Below are positions 56,327-63,808 of a DNA stretch of 64,000 bases, piece by piece. Below the pieces are notes generated by a model. It had not been told where the DNA came from. It saw only the letters and a program-made list of their open reading frames with translations, and did no database searches. A program made the position numbers and the translations under genes. The DNA is from Phycisphaerales bacterium UBA2396 (GTDB taxonomy: Bacteria > Planctomycetota > Phycisphaerae > Phycisphaerales > UBA1924), in NCBI GenBank assembly GCA_002343325.1, contig DDSG01000091.1, positions 1 through 64,000 of the forward strand, given 5' to 3'. Numbering within the stretch: position 1 is the stretch's first letter; each line of letters opens with the position of its first letter.

Positions 56327-56797
56327 ATGGAGACCACCCTCATCATCCTCAAGCCCGACGCCGTTCAGCGCGGGCTCATCGGCCGCATCGTCGCCCGCTT
56401 CGAAGACAAGGGCCTGCAGGTCGTCGGCATGAAGCTCATGCAGATCAGCCAGCAGCTCGCCGCCACGCACTACGAGGCCCACCAGTCCAAGCCCTTCTAC
56501 GCCGGCCTCGTCAAGTTCATGACCTCCAGCCCCGTCGTCGTCATGGCCCTTCGCGGCAACGGCGCCATCACCATTGCCCGCAACATGATGGGCGCCACCT
56601 TCGGCTCCAAGGCCAACCCCGGCACCATCCGCGGCGACTTCGGCGTCTCCAACTCCTTCAACCTCATTCACGGCTCCGACAGCCCCGAGGCCGCCGAACG
56701 CGAACTGAAGCTCTTCTTCAACGCCGGCGAAGTCCTCAACTGGCCCCGTCACGGCGACAACTGGATCTACGACATGGCCGGCGGCAAGCCCGAGTAA
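56327..56797 (+). CDS. ndk: Nucleoside diphosphate kinase
   Basis: 156 aa. ETTLIILKPDAVQRGLIGRI at the N-terminus, the catalytic histidine in SFNLIHGSDSPEAAEREL, and IRGDFG with the nucleotide-binding Arg. Transfers the terminal phosphate among nucleoside di- and triphosphates. Strong ribosome site and C-ending codons fit high expression. Followed by a clear hairpin. Confidence 0.98.
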   Translation: METTLIILKPDAVQRGLIGRIVARFEDKGLQVVGMKLMQISQQLAATHYEAHQSKPFYAGLVKFMTSSPVVVMALRGNGAITIARNMMGATFGSKANPGTIRGDFGVSNSFNLIHGSDSPEAAERELKLFFNAGEVLNWPRHGDNWIYDMAGGKPE

Positions 56798-56821
56798 GCC
56801 AACCCCGACCCGAAAAATCAC

Positions 56822-56853
56822 ACGCCCGCGGCGACCTCCGTCTCCGCGGGCGT
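56822..56853. terminator. Hairpin terminator between ndk and csrA
   Basis: Perfect 10-bp stem ACGCCCGCGG / CCGCGGGCGT with a 12-nt loop, followed on the plus strand by TTGTTGCTT and preceded by AAAAA (a T-run for the opposite direction). Probably terminates ndk and csrA from both sides. Confidence 0.75.
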
Positions 56854-56899
56854 TGTTGCTTCCGAGTGGGCGAGTTGCCGTGCGACGGCCGGGCGTCGT

Positions 56900-57127
56900 T
56901 CAGGCCTGCTCGGCCGACGCCGCAGGCTTGATCGCACCCACAACCTCGGGACCGGTCGTGGCGATCTGCTCGGCAATCTCGCGGCGGTGAATCTCCACGT
57001 CGCGGGGGAAGTCGAACGCGATGCGGACGCGCTCCCCCTTGATCGAGGCGATCCTCACGACCCCAATGGGGTTCCGCGGGTCACCGATAACGACCTCCTC
57101 GCCTTCGCGCCGAGTGATCACGAGCAT
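56900..57127 (-). CDS. csrA: Carbon storage regulator CsrA
   Basis: 75 aa. MLVITRREGEEVVIGD and VRIAFDFPRDVEIHRREIAE (RNA-binding Arg44 region) are diagnostic. A dimeric RNA-binding regulator recognising GGA in hairpin loops. ATG 57127 is the family start, with GGAG 8 nt upstream. The leader contains a hairpin with AGGAG in its loop. The C-terminal tail (about residues 56-75) is longer than in E. coli CsrA. Confidence 0.96.
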   Translation of the reverse strand: MLVITRREGEEVVIGDPRNPIGVVRIASIKGERVRIAFDFPRDVEIHRREIAEQIATTGPEVVGAIKPAASAEQA

Positions 57128-57148
57128 GCTTGGGCTCCACCAACTTCG

Positions 57149-57169
57149 CCGTCCCACTCCTTGGGACGG
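57149..57169 (-). promoter_or_regulatory. Probable CsrA-binding hairpin in the csrA leader
   Basis: Perfect 8-bp stem CCGTCCCA / TGGGACGG whose 5-nt loop on the csrA transcript is AGGAG, 21 nt before the ATG. GGA in a short hairpin loop, preceded by A, is the known high-affinity CsrA site. Suggests autoregulation of csrA translation. Confidence 0.7.
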
Positions 57170-57181
57170 GCCACCAACGGT

Positions 57182-57190
57182 GGTATACCA
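57182..57190 (-). promoter_or_regulatory. Putative extended -10 promoter of csrA
   Basis: TGGTATACC on the minus strand, a TGn-extended -10 within a 10-bp palindrome. A start about 7 nt downstream gives a leader of about 48 nt that includes the AGGAG-loop hairpin. Confidence 0.45.
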
Positions 57191-57428
57191 GATCCTGCGG
57201 CGGGTCGGAAGTCAATCACCGAAATTCAAGTTCATTCCGGCACGATTCGTGCCCGCCGCCGAGTTCTCGGCCGCCGGCGGACTCGTAAGCCATGCCCCGC
57301 GTGGTGCTTGCGGCGGTCGCCACGCCGGGTTTCGCTCGCCGAGTGACATCGCCCGCGGATCAGGGCGGCTGTGGGCGATTCGGGACAGAATGTGGGTAAA
57401 GACCCTAGTGCGGGTGGAAAAACCGTGA
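57191..57428. other. Spacer upstream of csrA with no recognisable feature
   Basis: Remainder of the 301-bp gap between csrA and the Nfu-type gene. No convincing reading frame, repeat or RNA gene seen; it is less GC-rich than its surroundings in places (GAAATTCAAGTTCATTCC). Could hold upstream control elements of csrA or the 3' region of the Nfu-type gene. Confidence 0.5.
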
Positions 57429-57677
57429 TTATGGGACTGCTTCGATCCGCTTCACCTGAGGCACGTGGCTCATCAGGTTCCGCTCGATGCCCATCTTCAA
57501 GGTCATCGTGCTCGACGGGCAGCCCACGCACGCCCCGTGGAGGCGGATCCGCACCGTGCCATCGGGCGTCAGTTCAACGAACTCCACGTCCCCGCCGTCG
57601 GACTGCACCGCGGGGCGGATGAGATTGATGACCTTGCTGATCTTCACAAGGAGTTCGTTGTCCCCGGCGGTGCTCAT
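57429..57677 (-). CDS. Nfu-type iron-sulfur scaffold domain protein
   Basis: 82 aa. Single NifU C-terminal domain with the cluster motif LHGACVGCPSSTMTLKMGIE (CxxC) and IRPAVQSDGGDVEFVEL. Such stand-alone domains carry or transfer [4Fe-4S] clusters. TAGAGT lies 7 nt before ATG 57677. The FeS photolyase, cysteine-cluster proteins and complex I in the window are possible clients, which is only inference. Confidence 0.93.
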   Translation of the reverse strand: MSTAGDNELLVKISKVINLIRPAVQSDGGDVEFVELTPDGTVRIRLHGACVGCPSSTMTLKMGIERNLMSHVPQVKRIEAVP

Positions 57678-57684
57678 GCGTGCA

Positions 57685-57690
57685 ACTCTA
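57685..57690 (-). promoter_or_regulatory. Putative leaderless -10 box (TAGAGT)
   Basis: TAGAGT on the minus strand with 7 nt to ATG 57677. Confidence 0.35.
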
Positions 57691-57739
57691 GGGGCATTGG
57701 GCGCGAGGTGGCGGCGTGCGGGCCTCGGGGGTTGGTCCA

Positions 57740-57745
57740 TACACT
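57740..57745 (+). promoter_or_regulatory. Putative leaderless -10 box (TACACT)
   Basis: TACACT with 7 nt to ATG 57753 and no Shine-Dalgarno. Confidence 0.45.
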
Positions 57746-57752
57746 CGCGCCG

Positions 57753-59264
57753 ATGACCAACCACCTCCGCCGCGCCCATGTCTGCTCGCCCATGGTCTTG
57801 CTGGCGCTCCTTGCCGGCTCCTGCGGCAGTTCGCCCCGCCAAGGCGAAGACCCGCTCAAGAACGTCCTCAACCCGAGCCAGTCCGTCAACACCCGAGTGG
57901 CGGCGGTGGGGGAGGCCTTCGACCGGGCGGTCGTCAAGTCCGACCGCGTCGCTCTGCGGAGCGAACTGTGGCCGCTGGTCTGGTCGCCCGAGACGCCCGG
58001 GCCTCTCAAGGCCGAGATCGTCACGCGCCTGCTCGCCGAGACGGACGCGGAAGTGGCGCAGGGCGTGCGAGAGGAACTGCGGCTCAACCTGCCCCACCAG
58101 ACCTCCCGTGACGTTGTCCGGCTGGTCAGCGACGCCGCCGCCGAGCGGGGCTGGACCGAGTACGTGCCCGCGCTCGTTCGGGCCTGGGCCCGCGGCGCTG
58201 AGGGCGAGACGGACGACACCCGCCCCGAGCGTCGCGCGGTCGAACGGCTCGCCCCGGGCAAGCCCATCGAGGAAGTGGTCTTCGGCGTCTTCACCGATCC
58301 CCCGCCCGACACCCCGGGCACGCGCCGCATGAAACTCGAAGAAACCTACCGCCTCAGCGCGTGGGACCTGCTCGCTCGGCTTGATCGAGACGGGCAGCGG
58401 CGGCTCGCGATGCTTCAGGCGTTCGTCGCGAGCGGCGAAACCCGCCCGTACATCGAGGAAGCGCTGGCCGCGCACCGTGAGCTGCTCGTGCTGCCGTTCT
58501 CGAGCGAGGAACTCCGCTGGGTTGCTCGCCTGCGCGATCGGCGTAACACCGCCAACGCCGCGTGGTGGACAGAGGCCTCTGCCGCGGTCAACGCGCTGGG
58601 CGCCGAACAGAGGTCGGGGCTTCAGTTGCGGCACGCCGAGTTTGTTCGGTTCGCGCGTGCGCACCGGCCGGCATGGATCACAATGTCGCGGGCCGAGCTG
58701 GCGAGTGAAGCGGCGCGCCGTTTCGAAGGACGCGAGGTCCGCACGGCGAGCGAGGGGCGGTCCTCCGGCCGGGACCCGATCACCGAGCGTTACACCCAGG
58801 CCGAGCCCCGGATGACCTGGGGTGATCTGCTCGCGGTGCTGGTGATCGACGACGCGTTGCAGGACAGCCGGACCATGAAGAGCCTCGCGACCTACGCCGA
58901 CTACGACCGGCGCGACACGACGACGGAGTACGGCGGGATCATCGAGACGACCCCCTCGGGCGGGTTCATGGCGACCCTCTACCAGCCCCGCCCCGGCCAG
59001 CGGCTCGGCGACGATCGCTTCATCGCCAGCGAGGACATGATCAACGCCTCGGACCGCGCGATCGCGCACTTCCACTTTCACGTGATGCAGCGGTTCAACG
59101 GGCGTGCGGCCGGGCCGAGCCTCGAAGACCTCGACTATTCCAATCGCTTCGGTCGGGCGTGCGTCGTGATGACGAGCATCGACACAAAGACGCTCGCGGC
59201 GGACTACTTCCAGCCGGGAATGATCGTGGTTGATCTGGGCGACTTTGTGCCGCCGCGGGACTAG
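57753..59264 (+). CDS. Exported protein with C-terminal JAMM-like motif
   Basis: 503 aa. N-terminal signal ending ALLAGSC, possibly a lipoprotein (Cys24). The first 350 residues are helical (EIVTRLLAETDAEVAQGVRE, EELRLNLPHQTSRDVVRLV), perhaps HEAT-like. The last 120 residues contain TTTEYGGIIETTPSGG (Glu392), IAHFHFHVMQRFNG (His441, His443) and GPSLEDLDYS (Ser456, Asp459): the E ... HxH ... SxxD order of JAMM/Mov34 metallopeptidases, with 12 rather than 7-10 residues between His and Ser. Family otherwise unrecognised. Shares CTAG at its stop with the convergent gene. Confidence 0.7.
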   Translation: MTNHLRRAHVCSPMVLLALLAGSCGSSPRQGEDPLKNVLNPSQSVNTRVAAVGEAFDRAVVKSDRVALRSELWPLVWSPETPGPLKAEIVTRLLAETDAEVAQGVREELRLNLPHQTSRDVVRLVSDAAAERGWTEYVPALVRAWARGAEGETDDTRPERRAVERLAPGKPIEEVVFGVFTDPPPDTPGTRRMKLEETYRLSAWDLLARLDRDGQRRLAMLQAFVASGETRPYIEEALAAHRELLVLPFSSEELRWVARLRDRRNTANAAWWTEASAAVNALGAEQRSGLQLRHAEFVRFARAHRPAWITMSRAELASEAARRFEGREVRTASEGRSSGRDPITERYTQAEPRMTWGDLLAVLVIDDALQDSRTMKSLATYADYDRRDTTTEYGGIIETTPSGGFMATLYQPRPGQRLGDDRFIASEDMINASDRAIAHFHFHVMQRFNGRAAGPSLEDLDYSNRFGRACVVMTSIDTKTLAADYFQPGMIVVDLGDFVPPRD

Positions 59265-60232
59265 ACCAGCCTCAGCGTCGCATCGAGTTTCCATGCGCCG
59301 CCGCAGCCTGTGCAGAGCGTGGTCTGATCGATCAGCGATGGCGTGGCGTCGAGCGTCGTGCCGCAGGCGGGGCACCGCTGTTCGGCGAGCGATTGCTGGG
59401 CGGCGTGCAGGCGGACGACCTTGGGCGCGCGCACAAGACGCAGCAGTGTGAGCAGCCCCGCTCCCCCGCAGAGCAGCGAGAAGATGACACGGGCGAGGAT
59501 CGGATCGGTCCCGAAGAGTCTTGCGGCGAGGGGCGACACGGCCGCGAAGGTCACGCACGCCAACGCGAGCCATGCGAGCGACATTCCGCGCAGACGCCAG
59601 ACCTCTGTGGGTGTACGGAGCGGGCGATACAGCAGAACCCTCCGACCTCTCGCGTCTGAGATCGCGACCTTCCGGTGCGGGTGTTCGAGGGGTTTGGGCT
59701 CGGGCTGGCGGAATTCCGGCGACTGCGCCTTCCACGCGTCGACGCGCCACGCCGCACCGCACTCGGGGCAGGGCGTGCACCCGTCGGCTTCGGGCGAGAG
59801 CGATTCGAGCGTGTACGTGCAGGCGCCGCAGCGATCGGAAGTGATGAGTCGAGCGGAGCGCAGGCGGATCTCCTTGCGGCTCGTACGCAGGTCTGATCGG
59901 CGCGCGTCGATGAGCACGACAATCACCAGAGCACCGATCATCAGAAGGGCCATCGTCGCCGGGCTGATGCCCAGAGTTCCGCCCAGCCTGCGCGAGATGC
60001 GCCATCCGACCAGCAGAATGCCGTACAGCCCGGCCAGCAGCAGCAGCACCGAGAGCGCGAGCAGCAGCCGATCGCGCCAGGGGCGTGGCGGCCGCGGGGG
60101 GCCCACGATCGGCGGGGGCTCATCCTCCATCGCCTCGGCCTGCTGAACCGCCTGAGGCTGGATGGTGACCTCCACCCCGCGGTCGTCGAGGATCGTCTGC
60201 GCGGGCGGGTTCACGAGGTCGCGCAGACGCAT
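59261..60232 (-). CDS. Membrane protein with two zinc ribbons
   Basis: 323 aa. A proline-rich start, two helices (LLLALSVLLLLAGLYGILLV; ALLMIGALVIVVLIDA), zinc ribbon CGACTYTL...CPECGAAW, a loop, two more helices, and a second ribbon RCPACGTTL ... TLCTGCGGAWKLD at the C-terminus. Function unknown. The start ATG 60232 overlaps the stop of the tRNA-dihydrouridine synthase gene by one base (TGATG), so it is translationally coupled to it. Confidence 0.75.
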   Translation of the reverse strand: MRLRDLVNPPAQTILDDRGVEVTIQPQAVQQAEAMEDEPPPIVGPPRPPRPWRDRLLLALSVLLLLAGLYGILLVGWRISRRLGGTLGISPATMALLMIGALVIVVLIDARRSDLRTSRKEIRLRSARLITSDRCGACTYTLESLSPEADGCTPCPECGAAWRVDAWKAQSPEFRQPEPKPLEHPHRKVAISDARGRRVLLYRPLRTPTEVWRLRGMSLAWLALACVTFAAVSPLAARLFGTDPILARVIFSLLCGGAGLLTLLRLVRAPKVVRLHAAQQSLAEQRCPACGTTLDATPSLIDQTTLCTGCGGAWKLDATLRLV

Positions 60233-61434
60233 CAGATCGGCTCGGCGCCCGAATGCTCCGCCGCCGGCTCGATCCCGCCGCGAAGTTCGCCCGCCTCGAA
60301 CCGGGCGAGCGCGTCGAGCACGGCGTTGGGCCCGTCGGCGAGGCGGATCGCTTCCTTGAAGGGCTTGACGCTTTCCATCTTCCCGTTGTCGAGCTGCCGT
60401 TGCAGCCGCTTGGCGAACCAACTGATCCGCCGACGGATCTGGAACATCGCGTAGCGTTCGTCGCGCTGTTCGAGCATGAGCGAGAAGAACCGGCGGATCG
60501 TGGCGAGCATCTCGGCCTCGCTGGGCGGGGCGGGCTTCCGCCCGGTCATCAGGTACGACCAGGTGTCGCGGAAGATCCAGGGCGTGCTCAACGCCCCGCG
60601 GCCGATCATCACGCCCTCGCAGCCCGTCTCCAGGATCATGTTGGCGGCGTCCTCGGGCTCGCGCACATCCCCGTTGCCGATCACCGGGATCGCCCCACCG
60701 ACCGCGTCGACCACCGCCGCGATGCCCGCCAGGCGGACCGAGCCCTGGAACTTGTCCTCGGTGGTGCGACCGTGGACGGTCACCGCGGCGACGCCCACGT
60801 CCGCCAGCATCCGCGCCAAGTGCGGCGAGCAGGCGTTGCCGGTCTCAAAGTCGCTCGTGTGCCAGCAGAGACGCATCTTGCACGTGAGAGGCACCGGCCC
60901 CGACCCGAGCACGCGGGCGGCCTTGCCCTCGCCGCAGGCGTGCTCGTGCCCACCGCACGCGTGGGCCGCCCCGGGCCGCTGTGCATCCCCGAGCCTGTGC
61001 GCCCACTCTTCGGCGCTGAGGGGGCAGCGATCGAGCTCCTCGCGCACGCGCTTGGCGATCGCCACGGCCCGGGAGAGGTCGGTGAGCAGCTTCGACCCGC
61101 CGTCCTTCTTGGTCACCTTGTCGACCGGGCACCCCATGTTGATGTCGACGACCGTGGCACCGTGTTCGACGGCCCATCGCGCCCCCTGGGCCATGATCTC
61201 CGGGTCGCTGCCGTAGAGCTGCATGCCGACCGGCTTGTCGTAGTCGTTGGTCTTGGCGAGGTCGAGGCTGGTGGCGGTGCCGCGGAGAAGCCCTTGGGGG
61301 CTCAGGAGATCGGTGCAGGCGAGCCCGACGCCTCCCCATTCCCGGCAGACCATGCGGAAGGCCAAGTCGCAGTACCCGGCGATGGGCGCCAGAAGGAGGT
61401 TGGTGTTGAGTTGGATCGGGCCGATCCGCAGCAT
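60232..61434 (-). CDS. tRNA-dihydrouridine synthase with His/Cys-rich insertion
   Basis: 400 aa. FMN-dependent reductase making dihydrouridine in tRNA: LLLAPIAGYCDLAFR, the catalytic Cys in DINMGCPVDKVTKKDGGSKL, VTVHGRTTEDKFQGS and MIGRGALSTPWIF. Between VREEL (about 134) and VPLTCKMRL (181) there is an extra 45 residues holding HACGGHEHACGEGK (His158, Cys160, His163, His165, Cys167), a possible metal site absent from standard Dus proteins. TACGAT 6 nt before ATG 61434. Confidence 0.92.
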   Translation of the reverse strand: MLRIGPIQLNTNLLLAPIAGYCDLAFRMVCREWGGVGLACTDLLSPQGLLRGTATSLDLAKTNDYDKPVGMQLYGSDPEIMAQGARWAVEHGATVVDINMGCPVDKVTKKDGGSKLLTDLSRAVAIAKRVREELDRCPLSAEEWAHRLGDAQRPGAAHACGGHEHACGEGKAARVLGSGPVPLTCKMRLCWHTSDFETGNACSPHLARMLADVGVAAVTVHGRTTEDKFQGSVRLAGIAAVVDAVGGAIPVIGNGDVREPEDAANMILETGCEGVMIGRGALSTPWIFRDTWSYLMTGRKPAPPSEAEMLATIRRFFSLMLEQRDERYAMFQIRRRISWFAKRLQRQLDNGKMESVKPFKEAIRLADGPNAVLDALARFEAGELRGGIEPAAEHSGAEPI

Positions 61435-61440
61435 GCCCGG

Positions 61441-61446
61441 ATCGTA
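61441..61446 (-). promoter_or_regulatory. Putative leaderless -10 box (TACGAT), dus gene
   Basis: TACGAT on the minus strand with 6 nt to ATG 61434. Confidence 0.35.
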
Positions 61447-61479
61447 GGGAACGCACGCCGGGACGACGCCGGCGGGCCC

Positions 61480-61485
61480 TACACT
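61480..61485 (+). promoter_or_regulatory. Putative leaderless -10 box (TACACT), LolC-like gene
   Basis: TACACT with 8 nt to GTG 61494. Confidence 0.4.
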
Positions 61486-61493
61486 GCCGCCCG

Positions 61494-63050
61494 GTGTACC
61501 ACGCCCTGCTGACCCGAAAGTACCTGACGACCAAGATCATGCCCCTGCTGGCATCGCTCGCGGTCATGTTGTGCACGGGCATGGTGATCGTCGTCTGGTC
61601 GGTGATGGGGGGGTTCCTGAGGCACCTGGTCGACAGCGGGCGATCCCTGGTGGGCGACGTGGTGGTCGACTGGCCAAACGTGGGCTTCCCGCACTATGAC
61701 GAGTTGATCCGCCGGCTCGAGGCCCGCCCCGAGATCGAGGCCGCCAGCCCCGCGATCGTCAGTTACGCCCTGTGCGTGCTGCCCGACGGGCGCAAGGAAA
61801 TGGTGATGATCCGCGGGATCGACGGGGCTTCGTTCGAGCGGGTGACGGGCTTTGACCGCGCCCTCTACTGGAAGCCCACAACCGAGCCCGCCAGGCGCGA
61901 CACGAAGCGCGAGGACCCTCGCCTCAACCCGCAGTACGCGGGCGTGCTCAACAACGTCTTCGAGGCCGGCCGCACGCTGACCGTTCCCGCGCCCGGGGGC
62001 GTGCGCGTGCCGGCGGTGGTGCCCGGGATCGAGGTGACGGGGTACAGCCGCCGGTCGCCGCTTGGGTTCTACTCGACCGGGTTCGGCCGCCTCAGCCCGC
62101 CCGACGCGGCGGGGGGCGAGCGATGGGGTGAGGTCTTCACGCCCAAGGACGTCTCGCTGACGCTGCATTGCGTTCCCGTCGACAGCAAGGGGAACATTCT
62201 GGACGTGGTCAGCCGGACGTTTCCCGTCGCCAACGAGTTCCAGACGGGCGTCTACGAGGTGGACCGAAAGACGGTGCTCGTGGAGTTCGCGGAGCTGCAG
62301 CGGCTTCTCAAGATGGACGCCGCGGGCGCCATCGACGCCGCCACCAGGCCCGGCACGGTGGGCGTCGGCCCGGACGGGCGGGAGTCGTTCGTGCTGCCCA
62401 ATGTGGTCGGCGTCAGCCCCGCCCGCGCGACGACCGTGTACGTGCGCGGCAAGGGCGAGGTCGGCAACGCCGAGGAGCTCAAGGCGATCGTCACCGAGGT
62501 CTACACGAAGTTCGCCGTGGATCATCCGGACGCGCCGGCGGCGGGGATCATCGGGATCGGAACCTGGCGCGACCAGAACCGCATGATGATCGCCGCCGTC
62601 GAGAAGGAGACTGGGCTTGTCCTCATCCTCTTCTCGTTCATCTCCGTGACGGCCGTCTTCCTCGTGCTGGCGATCTTCTGGTCGATGGTGGCCGAAAAAA
62701 CCAAGGACATCGGCATCCTGCGTGCGCTGGGCGCCAGCCGATCGGGTGTGGCGTGGCTCTGGATCCGCTACGGGCTCGCCATCGGGGTGGTGGGGGCTCT
62801 GGGCGGGGGCACGCTCGCCTACTTCGTCGTCACCAACATCAACGAGATCCACGAGTGGATCGGGCAGACCACGGGCACGTTCGTGTGGGACCCGCGCGTC
62901 TACTACTTCTCGGAGATCCCCGCGCGCTTCAAGTGGTTCGACGCATCGATCGTCGTTGTCGCCGGTGTTCTGTCGAGCGGCATCGGCGCCTTTGTTCCCG
63001 CCCTGCGGGCCGCCCGTCTCGATCCGGTTCGTGCCCTGCGCTTCGAGTAA
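61494..63050 (+). CDS. ABC transporter permease, LolC/FtsX type
   Basis: 518 aa. N-terminal membrane helix (IMPLLASLAVMLCTGMVIVV), a large extracytoplasmic domain (about 45-370) and three C-terminal helices with the FtsX-like VAEKTKDIGILRALGASRSGV. Lipoprotein-releasing LolC/E and MacB-type exporters share this layout. The start is GTG 61494. ATPase gene 2 bp downstream; together an exporter that moves substrate from the inner membrane outward. The periplasmic domain is larger than E. coli LolC. Confidence 0.88.
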   Translation: MYHALLTRKYLTTKIMPLLASLAVMLCTGMVIVVWSVMGGFLRHLVDSGRSLVGDVVVDWPNVGFPHYDELIRRLEARPEIEAASPAIVSYALCVLPDGRKEMVMIRGIDGASFERVTGFDRALYWKPTTEPARRDTKREDPRLNPQYAGVLNNVFEAGRTLTVPAPGGVRVPAVVPGIEVTGYSRRSPLGFYSTGFGRLSPPDAAGGERWGEVFTPKDVSLTLHCVPVDSKGNILDVVSRTFPVANEFQTGVYEVDRKTVLVEFAELQRLLKMDAAGAIDAATRPGTVGVGPDGRESFVLPNVVGVSPARATTVYVRGKGEVGNAEELKAIVTEVYTKFAVDHPDAPAAGIIGIGTWRDQNRMMIAAVEKETGLVLILFSFISVTAVFLVLAIFWSMVAEKTKDIGILRALGASRSGVAWLWIRYGLAIGVVGALGGGTLAYFVVTNINEIHEWIGQTTGTFVWDPRVYYFSEIPARFKWFDASIVVVAGVLSSGIGAFVPALRAARLDPVRALRFE

Positions 63051-63052
63051 CC

Positions 63053-63754
63053 ATGCCGCTGATCGCCGCCGCCAACCTCCGCAAGACCTACCGCCTCGGG
63101 CGCGTCGACGTCCCCGTGCTGCGTGGCGTTGAGATCTCGGTCGAGCCGGGCGAGTTCGTGGCGATCCTCGGCGCCTCGGGCTCGGGCAAGTCCACCCTGC
63201 TTCACCTTCTGGGCGCCCTCGACCGACCGGACCGGGGCGACCCCGCCCCCAGCATTCGCTATCGCGATGAGGAACTCGTCGGCAGGTCCGCCTCGACCCT
63301 CGACCAGTACCGCACCACGCAGGTGGGCTTTGTCTTCCAGTTCTACCACCTGCTCCCGGAGCTGACGACTTTGGAGAACGTGCTCCTGGGCGCGATGATC
63401 GCGCAGGGGAGGCTCCGCTTTACCGCAAGCCGGGCCGAGCACGTCCGCCACGCCACCAACCTGCTCGAACGCGTCGGGCTTGGGCATCGCCTGCGCCACA
63501 GGCCGACCGAGCTCTCCGGCGGCGAGCGCCAGCGGGCGGCTCTGGCCCGGGCCCTGATGAACGCCCCCCCGCTGGTTCTGGCGGATGAGCCAACGGGCAA
63601 CCTCGACCGCGTCACCGGCGCCAAAATCCTCGATCTTTTCAGCGAGATGCACCGCCAGGGGCAGACCATCGTCGTCGTGACCCACGACGAGGCCACCGCC
63701 GAGCGAGCCCAGCGCGTCCTCCGGCTGGTCGACGGGCAGATGGTCAAGGCTTGA
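63053..63754 (+). CDS. ABC transporter ATPase, LolD-like
   Basis: 233 aa. Walker A LGASGSGKSTLLHLL, Q-loop GFVFQFYHLLPELTTLENVL, signature LSGGERQRAALARALMNAPP, Walker B LVLADEPTGNLD and H-loop VVVTHDEATAE. The LolD/MacB class by the FYHLLPELT region. Starts 2 bp after the permease stop, operon partner. Confidence 0.93.
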   Translation: MPLIAAANLRKTYRLGRVDVPVLRGVEISVEPGEFVAILGASGSGKSTLLHLLGALDRPDRGDPAPSIRYRDEELVGRSASTLDQYRTTQVGFVFQFYHLLPELTTLENVLLGAMIAQGRLRFTASRAEHVRHATNLLERVGLGHRLRHRPTELSGGERQRAALARALMNAPPLVLADEPTGNLDRVTGAKILDLFSEMHRQGQTIVVVTHDEATAERAQRVLRLVDGQMVKA

Positions 63755-63792
63755 CCCCGGCCCCCTGATGGACACCTGCCAATCCCCGTCCG

Positions 63793-63798
63793 TACACT
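63793..63798 (+). promoter_or_regulatory. Putative -10 box (TACACT) of nuoH
   Basis: TACACT with 10 nt to ATG 63809. Confidence 0.35.
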
Positions 63799-63808
63799 CT
63801 GCCACCTT

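Noticed and set aside
57753..60005. Minus-strand extension of the Nfu-type gene upstream of 57677
   Set aside because: The conserved domain is complete from ATG 57677; the extension lies antisense to the JAMM-like gene.
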